Shown one piece after another: positions 36,552 through 43,387 of a stretch of 64,000 nucleotides of DNA. The stretch lies in assembly GCA_009773475.1 (NCBI GenBank), contig WSXV01000019.1:1-64000 (forward strand). The letters are read 5' to 3'. Each line of letters begins with the position of its first letter. Positions within the stretch are counted from its first letter, which is position 1. Below the pieces are notes generated by a model, which was not told the DNA's origin, made no database searches, and worked only from the letters and a program-made list of their open reading frames with translations. Source of the DNA: Desulfobulbaceae bacterium (GTDB taxonomy: Bacteria; Desulfobacterota; Desulfobulbia; Desulfobulbales; Desulfocapsaceae). Both the position numbers and the translations under genes were made by a program.

Positions 36552-37490
36552 TCATGGTGCCAGGACAGGAACAATCCGGTCGAAAACCAGGAGCAGGATG
36601 CCGATCATAATCCATAGTCCGCCTTTTGCCAAATCTTCTCTCCTGGTTTGGGGCAGGGAAAAAGTTGGAAAACTGCCCTGATAACCACGGCAGAGCATGG
36701 CCTCATAAACTTTCTGGGTGCGATCAAAGGAGCTGATAAAGAGCATGCCGAAGAAATTGCCCATGGTCTTCATGGTGGCAACATCTGTCCGGGCAGTGAA
36801 CCCTCGCACTCGCATGCTCCGGTACATACGGATGATTTCCTGCTGAAAGACAAAGATATAGCGATGGGTGAGCAGGATCATCTGGATGATGGCCGATGGA
36901 AACCCCAGTCTGGCAAGACCTTGCAGGGTGATTGGCAGGGAGGAGGTGCCAAGCATCGGCTCCATCATCAGGGCTATGGCAAATGCCTTGAGGACTATGG
37001 CGAGGGCCAGATAAAAGCCGCTCAGGTGAAATGGCAGAGAAGGGAGCAGCGGCAGGAGAAGGAGTGTCTCTCCTGGTCTTGCCGGACTGGTGAAGGGGAC
37101 GATGAGGAGAAACATCACAAGAAATCCCGACATGGCGGCAAGACGGCGCAACCCTCGATGCCAGGGAATATTGCTGAAATAGAGGGCGAGAATGGAAATG
37201 ATCAGGGCTGCCATGCACCAGAAAAGACTTTTCAGCGAAACAACCAGAAAACAGTAGGGAAAGAGAGAACCGATTTTTACCGCCGGGTCCCAGTTATGAA
37301 AAAAAGATGGGGTGTCTGCGTAAGCATCAATGGTGGGGATTGACCAGTCAGGGGCTGCCCCTCGGTCCGGCTCCCTGGTCCTTTTTCTGGCAAGAAGGAC
37401 GAGGCCCAGTCCAGAGAGGACAACCATAAGCAAGAGAATGCCGCCTGCGAGTGCGTTGGAGAGTTGAATTATTGTGCCTGGATTGTCCAT
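36552..37490 (-). CDS. nikQ: ECF transporter transmembrane subunit, CbiQ/NikQ type
   Basis: This membrane protein of about 312 residues is the T-component that couples the ATPase to the substrate-specific subunit. The family coupling motifs are seen as RMYRSMRVRGF (about 240 in the mature numbering) and YEAMLCRGYQG. At the N-terminus one extra membrane helix and a charged linker precede the usual start (FFHNWDPAVKIG). I chose the ATG at 37490. The frame extends 16 codons to a TTG, but neither start has a good ribosome binding site. It follows nikM by about 200 bases. Confidence 0.85.
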   Translation of the reverse strand: MDNPGTIIQLSNALAGGILLLMVVLSGLGLVLLARKRTREPDRGAAPDWSIPTIDAYADTPSFFHNWDPAVKIGSLFPYCFLVVSLKSLFWCMAALIISILALYFSNIPWHRGLRRLAAMSGFLVMFLLIVPFTSPARPGETLLLLPLLPSLPFHLSGFYLALAIVLKAFAIALMMEPMLGTSSLPITLQGLARLGFPSAIIQMILLTHRYIFVFQQEIIRMYRSMRVRGFTARTDVATMKTMGNFFGMLFISSFDRTQKVYEAMLCRGYQGSFPTFSLPQTRREDLAKGGLWIMIGILLLVFDRIVPVLAP

Positions 37491-37493
37491 TTT

Positions 37494-37507
37494 TTCGAAT
37501 ATTCGAA
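37494..37507. promoter_or_regulatory. 14-bp perfect palindrome before nikQ
   Basis: TTCGAATATTCGAA is a perfect palindrome located 4 bases before the chosen nikQ ATG. It occupies the place of a ribosome binding site, so a protein or an RNA structure here could limit nikQ translation. No known operator is matched. Confidence 0.35.
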
Positions 37508-37690
37508 GAATATTGAGGGGCTCACATATCAGGTGCAATGTAAACGAAGGTCAACTTACCCTGCCGTTTTTTTCGGGTATGCCAAGGTACTTGCAAATCA
37601 ATCTCTCTGGTCAGTGATGCTTTGGCTATTTCTGGCAAGCATGATATTGAAGTGTCCACCCGTGGCGGTTGCACTGTCTGGGGTAAACTT

Positions 37691-38296
37691 CTATCTTTGT
37701 TTCCACTTCAGCAGCTCAGGTTTAACCCGGTAGATAAAAGAGATGGTGAAGGCAGAGATCGCAGTCTCGATGATGATCACCGGGATATGGGCGGCCAGGG
37801 CAAGTTTGGCCACCCCGAGAAAGTCCTCGCCGCTGGTGAACAGGAGGCCGGCCAGCAAGGAGGCCGCGAAAAATGTGCCGAGACCACCGGCCATGGCTCC
37901 GGCCACGGTGTTGCTCATCAGGCTTGAGCCGCGAATCAATTGGAAGAGCAGACCGCACACCAGGGCAGGTACTCCCATCATCAGGGAATTTGCCCCAAGA
38001 GCGGTGAGACCTCCAAACTGAAAGAGGAGGCTCTGCAGAAAAAGACCGATAAAGATGCTGAGAAAGGCGGCTGGTCCAAGAAGGGCCCCAACTATTCCCG
38101 GCAACAGCAGATGGACACTGGTCGGCCCCAAGGGCAGGTGAATGAGGGATGCGACAAAGAATGCGGACGTGACGACGGCAATTTTAGGCAGTTCTTCCTG
38201 CTTGACGAATTTCAGGCTCAGGGCGGTCCCGCCGAGGGTCAGGGCATAGGCGGTCAGGGAGATCGTGGTGGGGAGCACCCCGTCGGATATGTGCAC
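37691..38296 (-). CDS. nikM: ECF transporter substrate-specific subunit, CbiM/NikM type
   Basis: This 201-residue membrane protein is the metal-binding S-component. The N-terminus MHISDGVLP with His at position 2 is the conserved metal site of CbiM/NikM. HLPLGPTSVHLLLPGIVGALLGP carries the second His motif. About six helices are visible. It starts 4 bases after the small upstream membrane-protein gene. NikM and CbiM cannot be told apart with certainty from sequence. The nikK/nikL genes upstream favour nickel. Confidence 0.92.
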   Translation of the reverse strand: MHISDGVLPTTISLTAYALTLGGTALSLKFVKQEELPKIAVVTSAFFVASLIHLPLGPTSVHLLLPGIVGALLGPAAFLSIFIGLFLQSLLFQFGGLTALGANSLMMGVPALVCGLLFQLIRGSSLMSNTVAGAMAGGLGTFFAASLLAGLLFTSGEDFLGVAKLALAAHIPVIIIETAISAFTISFIYRVKPELLKWKQR

Positions 38297-38300
38297 GGCC

Positions 38301-38651
38301 TTATTTCCTTGAGGGTTGATTTTTTCGTCGCGATGCCATGAAGGCGGCTACCCCGAAGAGTCCAAAGATGTAGCCAATTCCAGCCATTGCTGCCGGTATT
38401 CCCGGCTCCGCAATACTTTGGTTGAGAGCGGCGATGTCACGTTTTATTCCCCGTAACTCTTCGGAGATTTTTTTGTTCTGGGCCTCAAGTTTTGCCAAGG
38501 CAGCCTGGCAGCAACACTCCTCACTGGCCATGGCTGTTGTCTTGTTTTCTTCCCGGGCCAGGGGAGGCTCATCGGCCTGGCCTGGAGATGGCTGAACAAG
38601 ATAGAGCATGGCAAAAATGACTGGGATGATGGATCGTAGGGGGAATTTCAT
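38301..38651 (-). CDS. Small coiled-coil membrane protein of the nickel operon
   Basis: This protein of about 116 residues has a signal peptide (to about residue 26) and a polar region with a Cys cluster (EECCCQAAL). A predicted coiled coil follows (KLEAQNKKISEELRGIKRDIAALNQS), then a C-terminal membrane helix (about 85-105) and a basic tail. A GTG four codons upstream overlaps the nikL stop and is an alternative start. It takes the position of NikN/CbiN-like small subunits but has no clear sequence match to them. It is probably an accessory component, and the Cys cluster may contact metal. Confidence 0.65.
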   Translation of the reverse strand: MKFPLRSIIPVIFAMLYLVQPSPGQADEPPLAREENKTTAMASEECCCQAALAKLEAQNKKISEELRGIKRDIAALNQSIAEPGIPAAMAGIGYIFGLFGVAAFMASRRKNQPSRK

Positions 38652-38659
38652 TGCGCTCT

Positions 38660-38986
38660 TCACATCTCCGATGCCTTCAGGAGAAAGCTGTTTTTGTGGC
38701 CCATGCTGGCGTTGATGACGATGGTCAGGTCTTCTTTTTTGGGCAGAGGAAAATGAAACAGGCCTTTGGCGTCGGTCTTTCCTTCGAGCAGCTTGGTGTT
38801 GTTTTTATCAAAGACCTCGACGACGGCATTTTCCACGAATTTTCCATCCGGGAAGTAGCTCTCAGTGAAGACCGTTTCTCCTTCGACATAGGCGAAAATG
38901 TTCACCTTGTGGGCCAGAGCCAGACCCGTTGTACTCAGAAAGAGGAAAACTGACAGCAAAAATGTTGCAACAAGTTGTTTACGCAT
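38660..38986 (-). CDS. nikL: NikL-like periplasmic protein
   Basis: This protein of about 108 residues has a Sec signal peptide ending near ALA-HKVNIFAY, so the mature protein starts with His. The rest is a carboxypeptidase-regulatory-like beta sandwich (VENAVVEVFDKNNTKLLEGKTD, DAKGLFHFPLPKK). This is the NikL arrangement described for NikKLMQO nickel transporters. The ATG at 38986 follows AAAGGAT. A longer frame ten codons upstream lacks support. The new N-terminal His after signal cleavage may bind metal. Confidence 0.82.
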   Translation of the reverse strand: MRKQLVATFLLSVFLFLSTTGLALAHKVNIFAYVEGETVFTESYFPDGKFVENAVVEVFDKNNTKLLEGKTDAKGLFHFPLPKKEDLTIVINASMGHKNSFLLKASEM

Positions 38987-39056
38987 GGGGGATCCTTTTG
39001 AAAAAATGGTCGGCACGAACTAATCGTGCCGACCATAGGTCTTTGGGGACGGGTTT

Positions 39057-39863
39057 TTACTTCATGTCAACAGTATGTACCCAGTAGACGGCACCAATTT
39101 CAACCCCTTTTTCCACTCCATCATGTTTAAGTTTCCAGTCCGCCTCACTGAGGGCGGCAAATCCCCACCAGCCAGCTCGGGGCATGGCATACGAGAAGAC
39201 GCCATTGGCATCAGTTTTAACCACCTGGGTGGAGTAGGGATCACTTGGCGCTTTGATTATCCCGGGATTCCCCGGTGATTCATTCAGGTACTCAATCTCA
39301 ACCTTTGCTCCGGCAGCCGGTTTGCCTTTGACCAGCACTTGACCGGTAAAGATGTTGTTGGTCCAGAATCCGTAAGGCCGGGTCATGGGGATAATCTCGG
39401 TTTCAAGGCCAACCGGTTCGTCCCATCCTTCCTCCAAACCAAGGGCATTCACGCAGACCTTGGTGTAGTGGACGATAAAAGAATCTTCAGCCGGCTCCCA
39501 GTAAGGAGTTGGCTCCACATAAAAGGTGTAATCGCCCGGTCTCTTGATCTGATACTCTGTCTTCCACATGGCGAAGTTTTTGTCTTGTCCGGGGGCCTTT
39601 CCTTTGGCTTCGGCGAGTGTGGGCAGCAGGTCAATTTTTTTGCCGGCAGTTTGAACACCAAATTGCTTGGGTTTTTCCATGTTCATGTAGTGCATTTCAA
39701 GGGGATGGATAAACTTCACCTCAAGCTGCAGTTTCTTGCTGTCATCCTGGCTGATGATATCGTCAGATGGGACAATCACACCAAAATGGGCTTGTCCTGT
39801 TGAGGACAGAGCTGGGATGGAGGCAAGGACGGTGGCGAGGGTAAGAATCTGTTTGATGCGCAT
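39057..39863 (-). CDS. nikK: NikK-like DUF4198 periplasmic protein
   Basis: This protein of about 268 residues has a signal peptide cleaved near [10 protein letters not shown], leaving an N-terminal His, and a DUF4198 domain over most of its length. The domain begins with beta strands around [18 protein letters not shown] and includes PFGVQT-like (here QFGVQTAGK), [17 protein letters not shown] and a C-terminal AWWGFAAL-like strand (AGWWGFAAL). GGAG six bases before the ATG supports this start. It is the first gene of the operon and probably a periplasmic nickel-handling subunit. A general metal or ligand role is possible. Confidence 0.85.
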   Translation of the reverse strand: MRIKQILTLATVLASIPALSSTGQAHFGVIVPSDDIISQDDSKKLQLEVKFIHPLEMHYMNMEKPKQFGVQTAGKKIDLLPTLAEAKGKAPGQDKNFAMWKTEYQIKRPGDYTFYVEPTPYWEPAEDSFIVHYTKVCVNALGLEEGWDEPVGLETEIIPMTRPYGFWTNNIFTGQVLVKGKPAAGAKVEIEYLNESPGNPGIIKAPSDPYSTQVVKTDANGVFSYAMPRAGWWGFAALSEADWKLKHDGVEKGVEIGAVYWVHTVDMK

Positions 39864-39941
39864 AACGGTCTCCTGGATTTTGGTTTTGATGGATTGAGTT
39901 TTTGGCAAAAAATGGTTGGCTGGTGTCGTTAGGTTATCGGC

Positions 39942-39970
39942 TATTTTTTGTATTCTGCCATACGCTTCAA
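39942..39970 (-). promoter_or_regulatory. Weak candidate promoter and palindrome before nikK
   Basis: On the minus strand TTGAAG (39965-39970) and AAAATA (39942-39947) are 17 bases apart. The spacer contains GTAT-N6-ATAC (39950-39963), which could be an operator. It does not match the NikR consensus spacing, so the regulator is unknown. Confidence 0.3.
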
Positions 39971-39971
39971 G

Positions 39972-39996
39972 CCCCCTCCTTTTTATAAGGAGGGGG
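39972..39996. repeat. GC-rich palindrome of an interspersed-repeat type
   Basis: CCCCCTCCTT (39972-39981) pairs with AAGGAGGGGG (39987-39996), and a TGGGGGTGGT run follows. This combination resembles short interspersed palindromes found in many bacterial genomes. Whether it recurs elsewhere in this genome cannot be seen here. Confidence 0.5.
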
Positions 39997-40101
39997 GTGG
40001 GGGTGGTGCTGTTTTTGGAGCTTGGTGTAAGAAGGCCGGCGTTTTTTCCGATTTTTTGGAAAAGGAGATTCGGGGGCTACTTTTTTGATCATTTGCTGAA
40101 C

Positions 40102-40151
40102 GCCGCTTCGTAGAAACAGCCGGAACCGATTGGCTGTTTCTACGAAGCGGC
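40102..40151. repeat. 20-bp perfect inverted repeat
   Basis: Arms 40102-40121 and 40132-40151 (starting GCCGCTTCGTAG) are perfect complements with a 10-base loop. It has no T-run, so it is more like a mobile palindrome than a terminator. Confidence 0.75.
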
Positions 40152-40159
40152 ATAAGAGT

Positions 40160-40205
40160 CCGTTGCCCTGCAAGCAAGAAAAAGACCTTGCTTGCAGGGC
40201 AACGG
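40160..40205. repeat. 19-bp perfect inverted repeat after the porin gene
   Basis: Arms 40160-40178 and 40187-40205 (starting CCGTTGCCCTGC) are perfect complements with an 8-base loop. It begins 4 bases beyond the stop codon of the broken porin and could end or stabilise its mRNA. Confidence 0.75.
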
Positions 40206-40208
40206 TCT

Positions 40209-41212
40209 CTAAAACTCATACGCAAGTTTTGCAGTAACCACACTGGCATTTTCCCCAGTGCCATTATCTTCGGTGTCGTAATCATTGTCATAGTAGTATT
40301 CCAAGGTCAGGACTGTTTTCGGCAGGATCTCCATGCCGACGGAACCAAGATACCGTGACTCAGGCAGCCCGATGGCCACGGCCTCATCCGTCTGCTGCCA
40401 GCCAATGGCAAAGATGGTCTCCCGGCCTAAGAGCTCTGTGGTGTAAGCAAGCTCCGCATTCCAGGCACTGGGCTCGGCCCCTTGACCGAGAAAATCAATC
40501 TCTTCCAGCTCACACCGCCAGTAAAGGACGTATCATCCTTTTCATAGCCGTAGCCGGCCATGAAACCGTAGCCCATCTTGGTATAGCTGTTGTCATCAGG
40601 ATCATCGACATCGGTCTCTTTCATGCCCTTATATCCATAAAGAGCAGCCGTAAAACCATTGGCCTCAAAACCAATGGCGGCGCCGCTATCGTTGATCTCA
40701 CTGATCTCAAGGGTGAGCGGGTCCTGAATCATGTTGGTCGCAAAGTTGCCGAAGGGCATATAGAACTTACCGGCAGTGAGCGTAAGCGGGAACTTTTCGG
40801 TGTCTCCCAGGGTAATAGTCGCCTCATCGACAGAAAAATCATCGTCGTCACCATCTTCTTCATATTTCAGCAGAACATGACCGGTAGCCCAGTCGGTGGC
40901 CTTGATGTCCAGCCCAAGCTCCACGGTGGAGGTGTCAAAAGAGTTGAAGTTATTTTTGGGATCAGTTTTCTCCTCTCCTTTATCCAGGGCCTGAAGCTTC
41001 TCAGCGGTCCTGGCGTTTGTTTCCGACATCTTTCCTTCCAGTTCACCCACCCGCTGGGTCAACTGCCTGTTTTCCTTGATCAGCTCCTGCATCTGCTGCT
41101 GCAAGGCCTCCATGGTGACCGGCCCGCCACTTCCCGCCATGGCCTGGCTTCCACAGACAGCCCCAAGCAGAGCCGTTGCGAGGAGTGTTTTACTGAGTTG
41201 ATCTTTCTTCAT
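40209..41212 (-). pseudogene. LbtU-like outer-membrane porin, disrupted by one frameshift
   Basis: The product would be an outer-membrane beta-barrel of about 334 residues, similar to proteins annotated as LbtU-family siderophore porins. It has a signal peptide (to AMA-GSG), a coiled-coil start (about 28-70, QQQMQELIKENRQLTQR) and barrel strands with TVELGLDIKATDWATGHVLLK. Reading from the ATG at 41212, the frame goes wrong at about 40511, after GYEKDDTSFTGG, and stops at 40427. The minus-strand frame shifted by one continues as ELEEIDFLGQGAEP and ends at 40209 with AKLAYEF and the C-terminal Phe expected for such barrels. A one-base deletion, a sequencing error or programmed slippage could explain it. 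GGAGAG precedes the ATG. Confidence 0.85.
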
Positions 41213-41345
41213 TTTTCTCTCCTTTATTAGGGCGTTCTTGTTCTTTTGCGGTTGGATACCCCGGCAACAAAAAATGTCGTTCACCAGAATATCTTTTCTG
41301 GGAGCACCTTCGGGGTTTGAAGGGATTACTGCCCCGTGAGAAGGC

Positions 41346-41402
41346 AAAAAAAAGCCACGAAGGGTTTTGTTCTGTCTGACAGAAGCAAAGCCTTCGTGGC
41401 TT
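41346..41402 (-). terminator. Strong intrinsic terminator or attenuator hairpin
   Basis: AAGCCACGAAGG (41352-41363) pairs with CCTTCGTGGCTT (41391-41402). An inner stem TTCTGTC/GACAGAA completes a long hairpin. On the minus strand an eight-T run follows. It can end a transcript coming from the right and lies in the leader of the porin gene. Confidence 0.85.
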
Positions 41403-41466
41403 GAATGAACATACGCCTCAGGGGTTGATTCCTGAATTGTTCGATTGATGTTACGCGTTGATGAGC

Positions 41467-41488
41467 ATGATTTACTTCAGTAAATCAT
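41467..41488. promoter_or_regulatory. Inverted repeat just downstream of a promoter (candidate operator)
   Basis: ATGATTTAC (41467-41475) and GTAAATCAT (41480-41488) are perfect 9-bp arms with a 4-base spacer. The repeat begins about 8 bases past the predicted start of the minus-strand promoter, a normal repressor position. No known box is matched. Confidence 0.5.
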
Positions 41489-41502
41489 TAAATAAAGGTT
41501 TT

Positions 41503-41531
41503 CTAATACCGGGTCAAAGATTGGAAGTCAA
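41503..41531 (-). promoter_or_regulatory. Sigma70-type promoter upstream of the porin/terminator
   Basis: On the minus strand TTGACT (41526-41531) and TATTAG (41503-41508) are 17 bases apart. The predicted transcript would begin near 41496 and reach the terminator after about 150 bases, before the porin start codon. Confidence 0.6.
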
Positions 41532-41732
41532 GTTTTTTAAAGTCGCAGGCAAGCCCGTACCGCCCTGAAGGAAAGTATGGGTAAACCCCTTGCCGGTTCC
41601 TTAATTCCCCATTCCGGGCTGTAACGTCACTCCTTGTGTACTTTCTCGGTTTTCCTTAGAAGGGATCTTGGAATTTACGGGAAAAATGGAAGTGTTGTTG
41701 AGGAATCTGGAGACATACGTCGAAGAGTTATT
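41532..41732. other. Gene-free, GC-rich stretch between methyltransferase gene and porin promoter
   Basis: No coding frame is credible here. Around 41550-41640 the sequence is GC-rich with complementary pieces (for example CTTGCCGG and CCGGAATG-type motifs), unlike the AT-rich flanks. It may be the remains of a gene or a structured RNA. No known riboswitch class could be matched. Confidence 0.35.
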
Positions 41733-42842
41733 TCAGAAATCCTCGTTAAACGCGCCGTCCTCTTTCAATGGCGCCCTGCATAGGTAGTGGAGGTTGAAGG
41801 GGTCGTGTTCCATCTCGGTGATCTCGATGTGTTCAAAGCCCGCTTCTCTGAGCAGGGCTTCTGCCTTTTCCTGCCCCCACATCATTCCCAGCCCGGTTCC
41901 ATTATTATTCAGTCCCACCGGCAGGCAGTGCATCAGGCTGACCGTATATAAAAACGGGCCCATGGGATGATCCATATTGTCGGCCTGGCTGGATTTGGCC
42001 TTAATCTCGATCATCGAAAACATCCCGCCTGGAGCCAGCATGTGCCTGATTCCCTTGAGGACTTCCAGGGGATGACTTTGATCATGGATGGCATCAAAGG
42101 CGCAGATATAATCAAAGCGGCTGTAAAATTCACTTCTTCCGTCGATGTCTGCTGCATCCTGAACCAGAAACACTGCGTTAGCGATGCCGTCCTCCTTGGC
42201 CGCCGCTGCCGCTTGTGTTATGGCTTCTTCGTGGTTGTCGATGCCGACAAAACTGCTTTTGGGGAAGGCCTTGGCCATGAGATGCAGGGCTACGCCATGC
42301 CCACAACCGAGATCACAAACCTGTATCCCTTGACTGAGACGGGTACAGAGTTGTCCCTTGTCAACGGTGGGGAGAAAGAGGTCGATCAGCACTTGCTGGT
42401 GCTTTGCATCGGCGAGCTCTGCCATGAATCCCTGAAAATCAGGATATCTGGAAAAGGGAACTCCGGCCCCGGTTCGAAAGGCATGGTTGACGGAGTCCAT
42501 GGCACAGGCGGAGAGGAGGGGGATTTCCTGGGTGTAGACCCCCATATTCATGCTTCCTCCCTTGCGGGTCAGGAAGGAAGCATGCTCGGGAGGCAGGAAG
42601 TAGGTCTCGTCCCCCTTCTGATCTTTAAGGAATTCAATGATCTGCCCCGTTACCATGATTCCAAGCCATTCTTGAAGGTATCTGGGATGGAGACCTGATG
42701 CGGAGGCGATTTCTGATACGGTGACCGGTTTGTTCAGTTCTTCAAGAGCATCAAAAATCCGATGTTTGTATCCTATGGCCATGGCGAGATTTAAGGCGCC
42801 ATGGTTGAGGATCTCGGTCATTCTGTCTGCAAATTGAATCAT
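41733..42842 (-). CDS. SAM-dependent methyltransferase with N-terminal winged helix (Rv2258c-like)
   Basis: This 369-residue protein has an N-terminal winged-helix dimerisation domain (about 20-90, IFDALEELNKPVTVSEIASA). It is followed by a Rossmann methyltransferase domain with SAM motif VCDLGCGHGVALHLMA, acidic strand end FVGIDNHE and motif APGGMFSMIEI. This layout resembles O-methyltransferase-like enzymes of the Rv2258c type. It overlaps the AhpD-like gene upstream by 4 bases (ATGA), so both are made together. The substrate is unknown. No stop or missing motif is seen. Confidence 0.8.
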   Translation of the reverse strand: MIQFADRMTEILNHGALNLAMAIGYKHRIFDALEELNKPVTVSEIASASGLHPRYLQEWLGIMVTGQIIEFLKDQKGDETYFLPPEHASFLTRKGGSMNMGVYTQEIPLLSACAMDSVNHAFRTGAGVPFSRYPDFQGFMAELADAKHQQVLIDLFLPTVDKGQLCTRLSQGIQVCDLGCGHGVALHLMAKAFPKSSFVGIDNHEEAITQAAAAAKEDGIANAVFLVQDAADIDGRSEFYSRFDYICAFDAIHDQSHPLEVLKGIRHMLAPGGMFSMIEIKAKSSQADNMDHPMGPFLYTVSLMHCLPVGLNNNGTGLGMMWGQEKAEALLREAGFEHIEITEMEHDPFNLHYLCRAPLKEDGAFNEDF

Positions 42843-43180
42843 TTATCCTTTTTTGTTTTTGATTTGGTTCCCAGGACCTCTGTGGCCCAGTACATGGCGG
42901 CCATGGTCTGGGGAAAGCCTATTGTTGAAACCAGGAGGAGCAGGGTGTGGGTGATCTCCTCGGGAGTTGCGCCTGCCTGTACTGCCCGGCGGGTGTGGGA
43001 ACTGACCGATCCTTCCGATTGGCCGGCCGCAGCTGCCGCCAACTGGATCAGCTGGGAGGTTTTTTCATCGAGTGGGCCAGCCGTGCGCACGGTTGTTCCG
43101 AGATTCTCAACGGCAGTGAAGACCTCGGGGAACTGTTTTCTGACTTCTTTGTAAAATGATGGTTTGTTTTTTTCAGCCAT
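42839..43180 (-). CDS. Carboxymuconolactone decarboxylase/AhpD-like protein lacking the redox cysteines
   Basis: This 113-residue protein has the all-helical CMD/AhpD fold. The family motif, usually with two cysteines and a His (C-x3-C-x2-H type), here reads GQSEGSVSSHTRRAV. The histidine is kept, but both cysteines are replaced by serine. Peroxidase-type thiol chemistry is therefore unlikely. GGAG lies before the ATG and it is the first gene of a pair with the methyltransferase. It may be a decarboxylase-like or structural member of the family. Confidence 0.8.
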   Translation of the reverse strand: MAEKNKPSFYKEVRKQFPEVFTAVENLGTTVRTAGPLDEKTSQLIQLAAAAAGQSEGSVSSHTRRAVQAGATPEEITHTLLLLVSTIGFPQTMAAMYWATEVLGTKSKTKKDK

Positions 43181-43387
43181 GGTGATCTCCTTTGGAATAA
43201 AATTTAACGTTTCAGAAACATGAAAGAATTTTCAGTTTTCCACGATGAATCGGATGGTTTTTTGTTTTACATGGATTGCTCTGACTATACTCCAAAGAAT
43301 AATTTGCGGCAACGATTCTCATCTGAAGAGGCGGTGCCGCGTCCTCTTCCTTCGTTAGCAAGCCGCCAGCAAGAATCTAATAAATGA

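Noticed and set aside
39950..39963. A NikR operator before nikK
   Set aside because: GTAT-N6-ATAC is palindromic, but NikR sites have longer spacing and different half-sites. No regulator is assigned.
40355..41230. A 291-codon plus-strand frame opposite the porin gene
   Set aside because: It is the antisense of the porin coding sequence. Codon use and motifs support the porin on the minus strand, and the plus frame has no ribosome binding site or family match.
41550..41640. A possible cobalamin or other riboswitch before the porin
   Set aside because: Fragments such as CTGTAAC recall a cobalamin box, but the order and spacing of the conserved elements do not fit on either strand.
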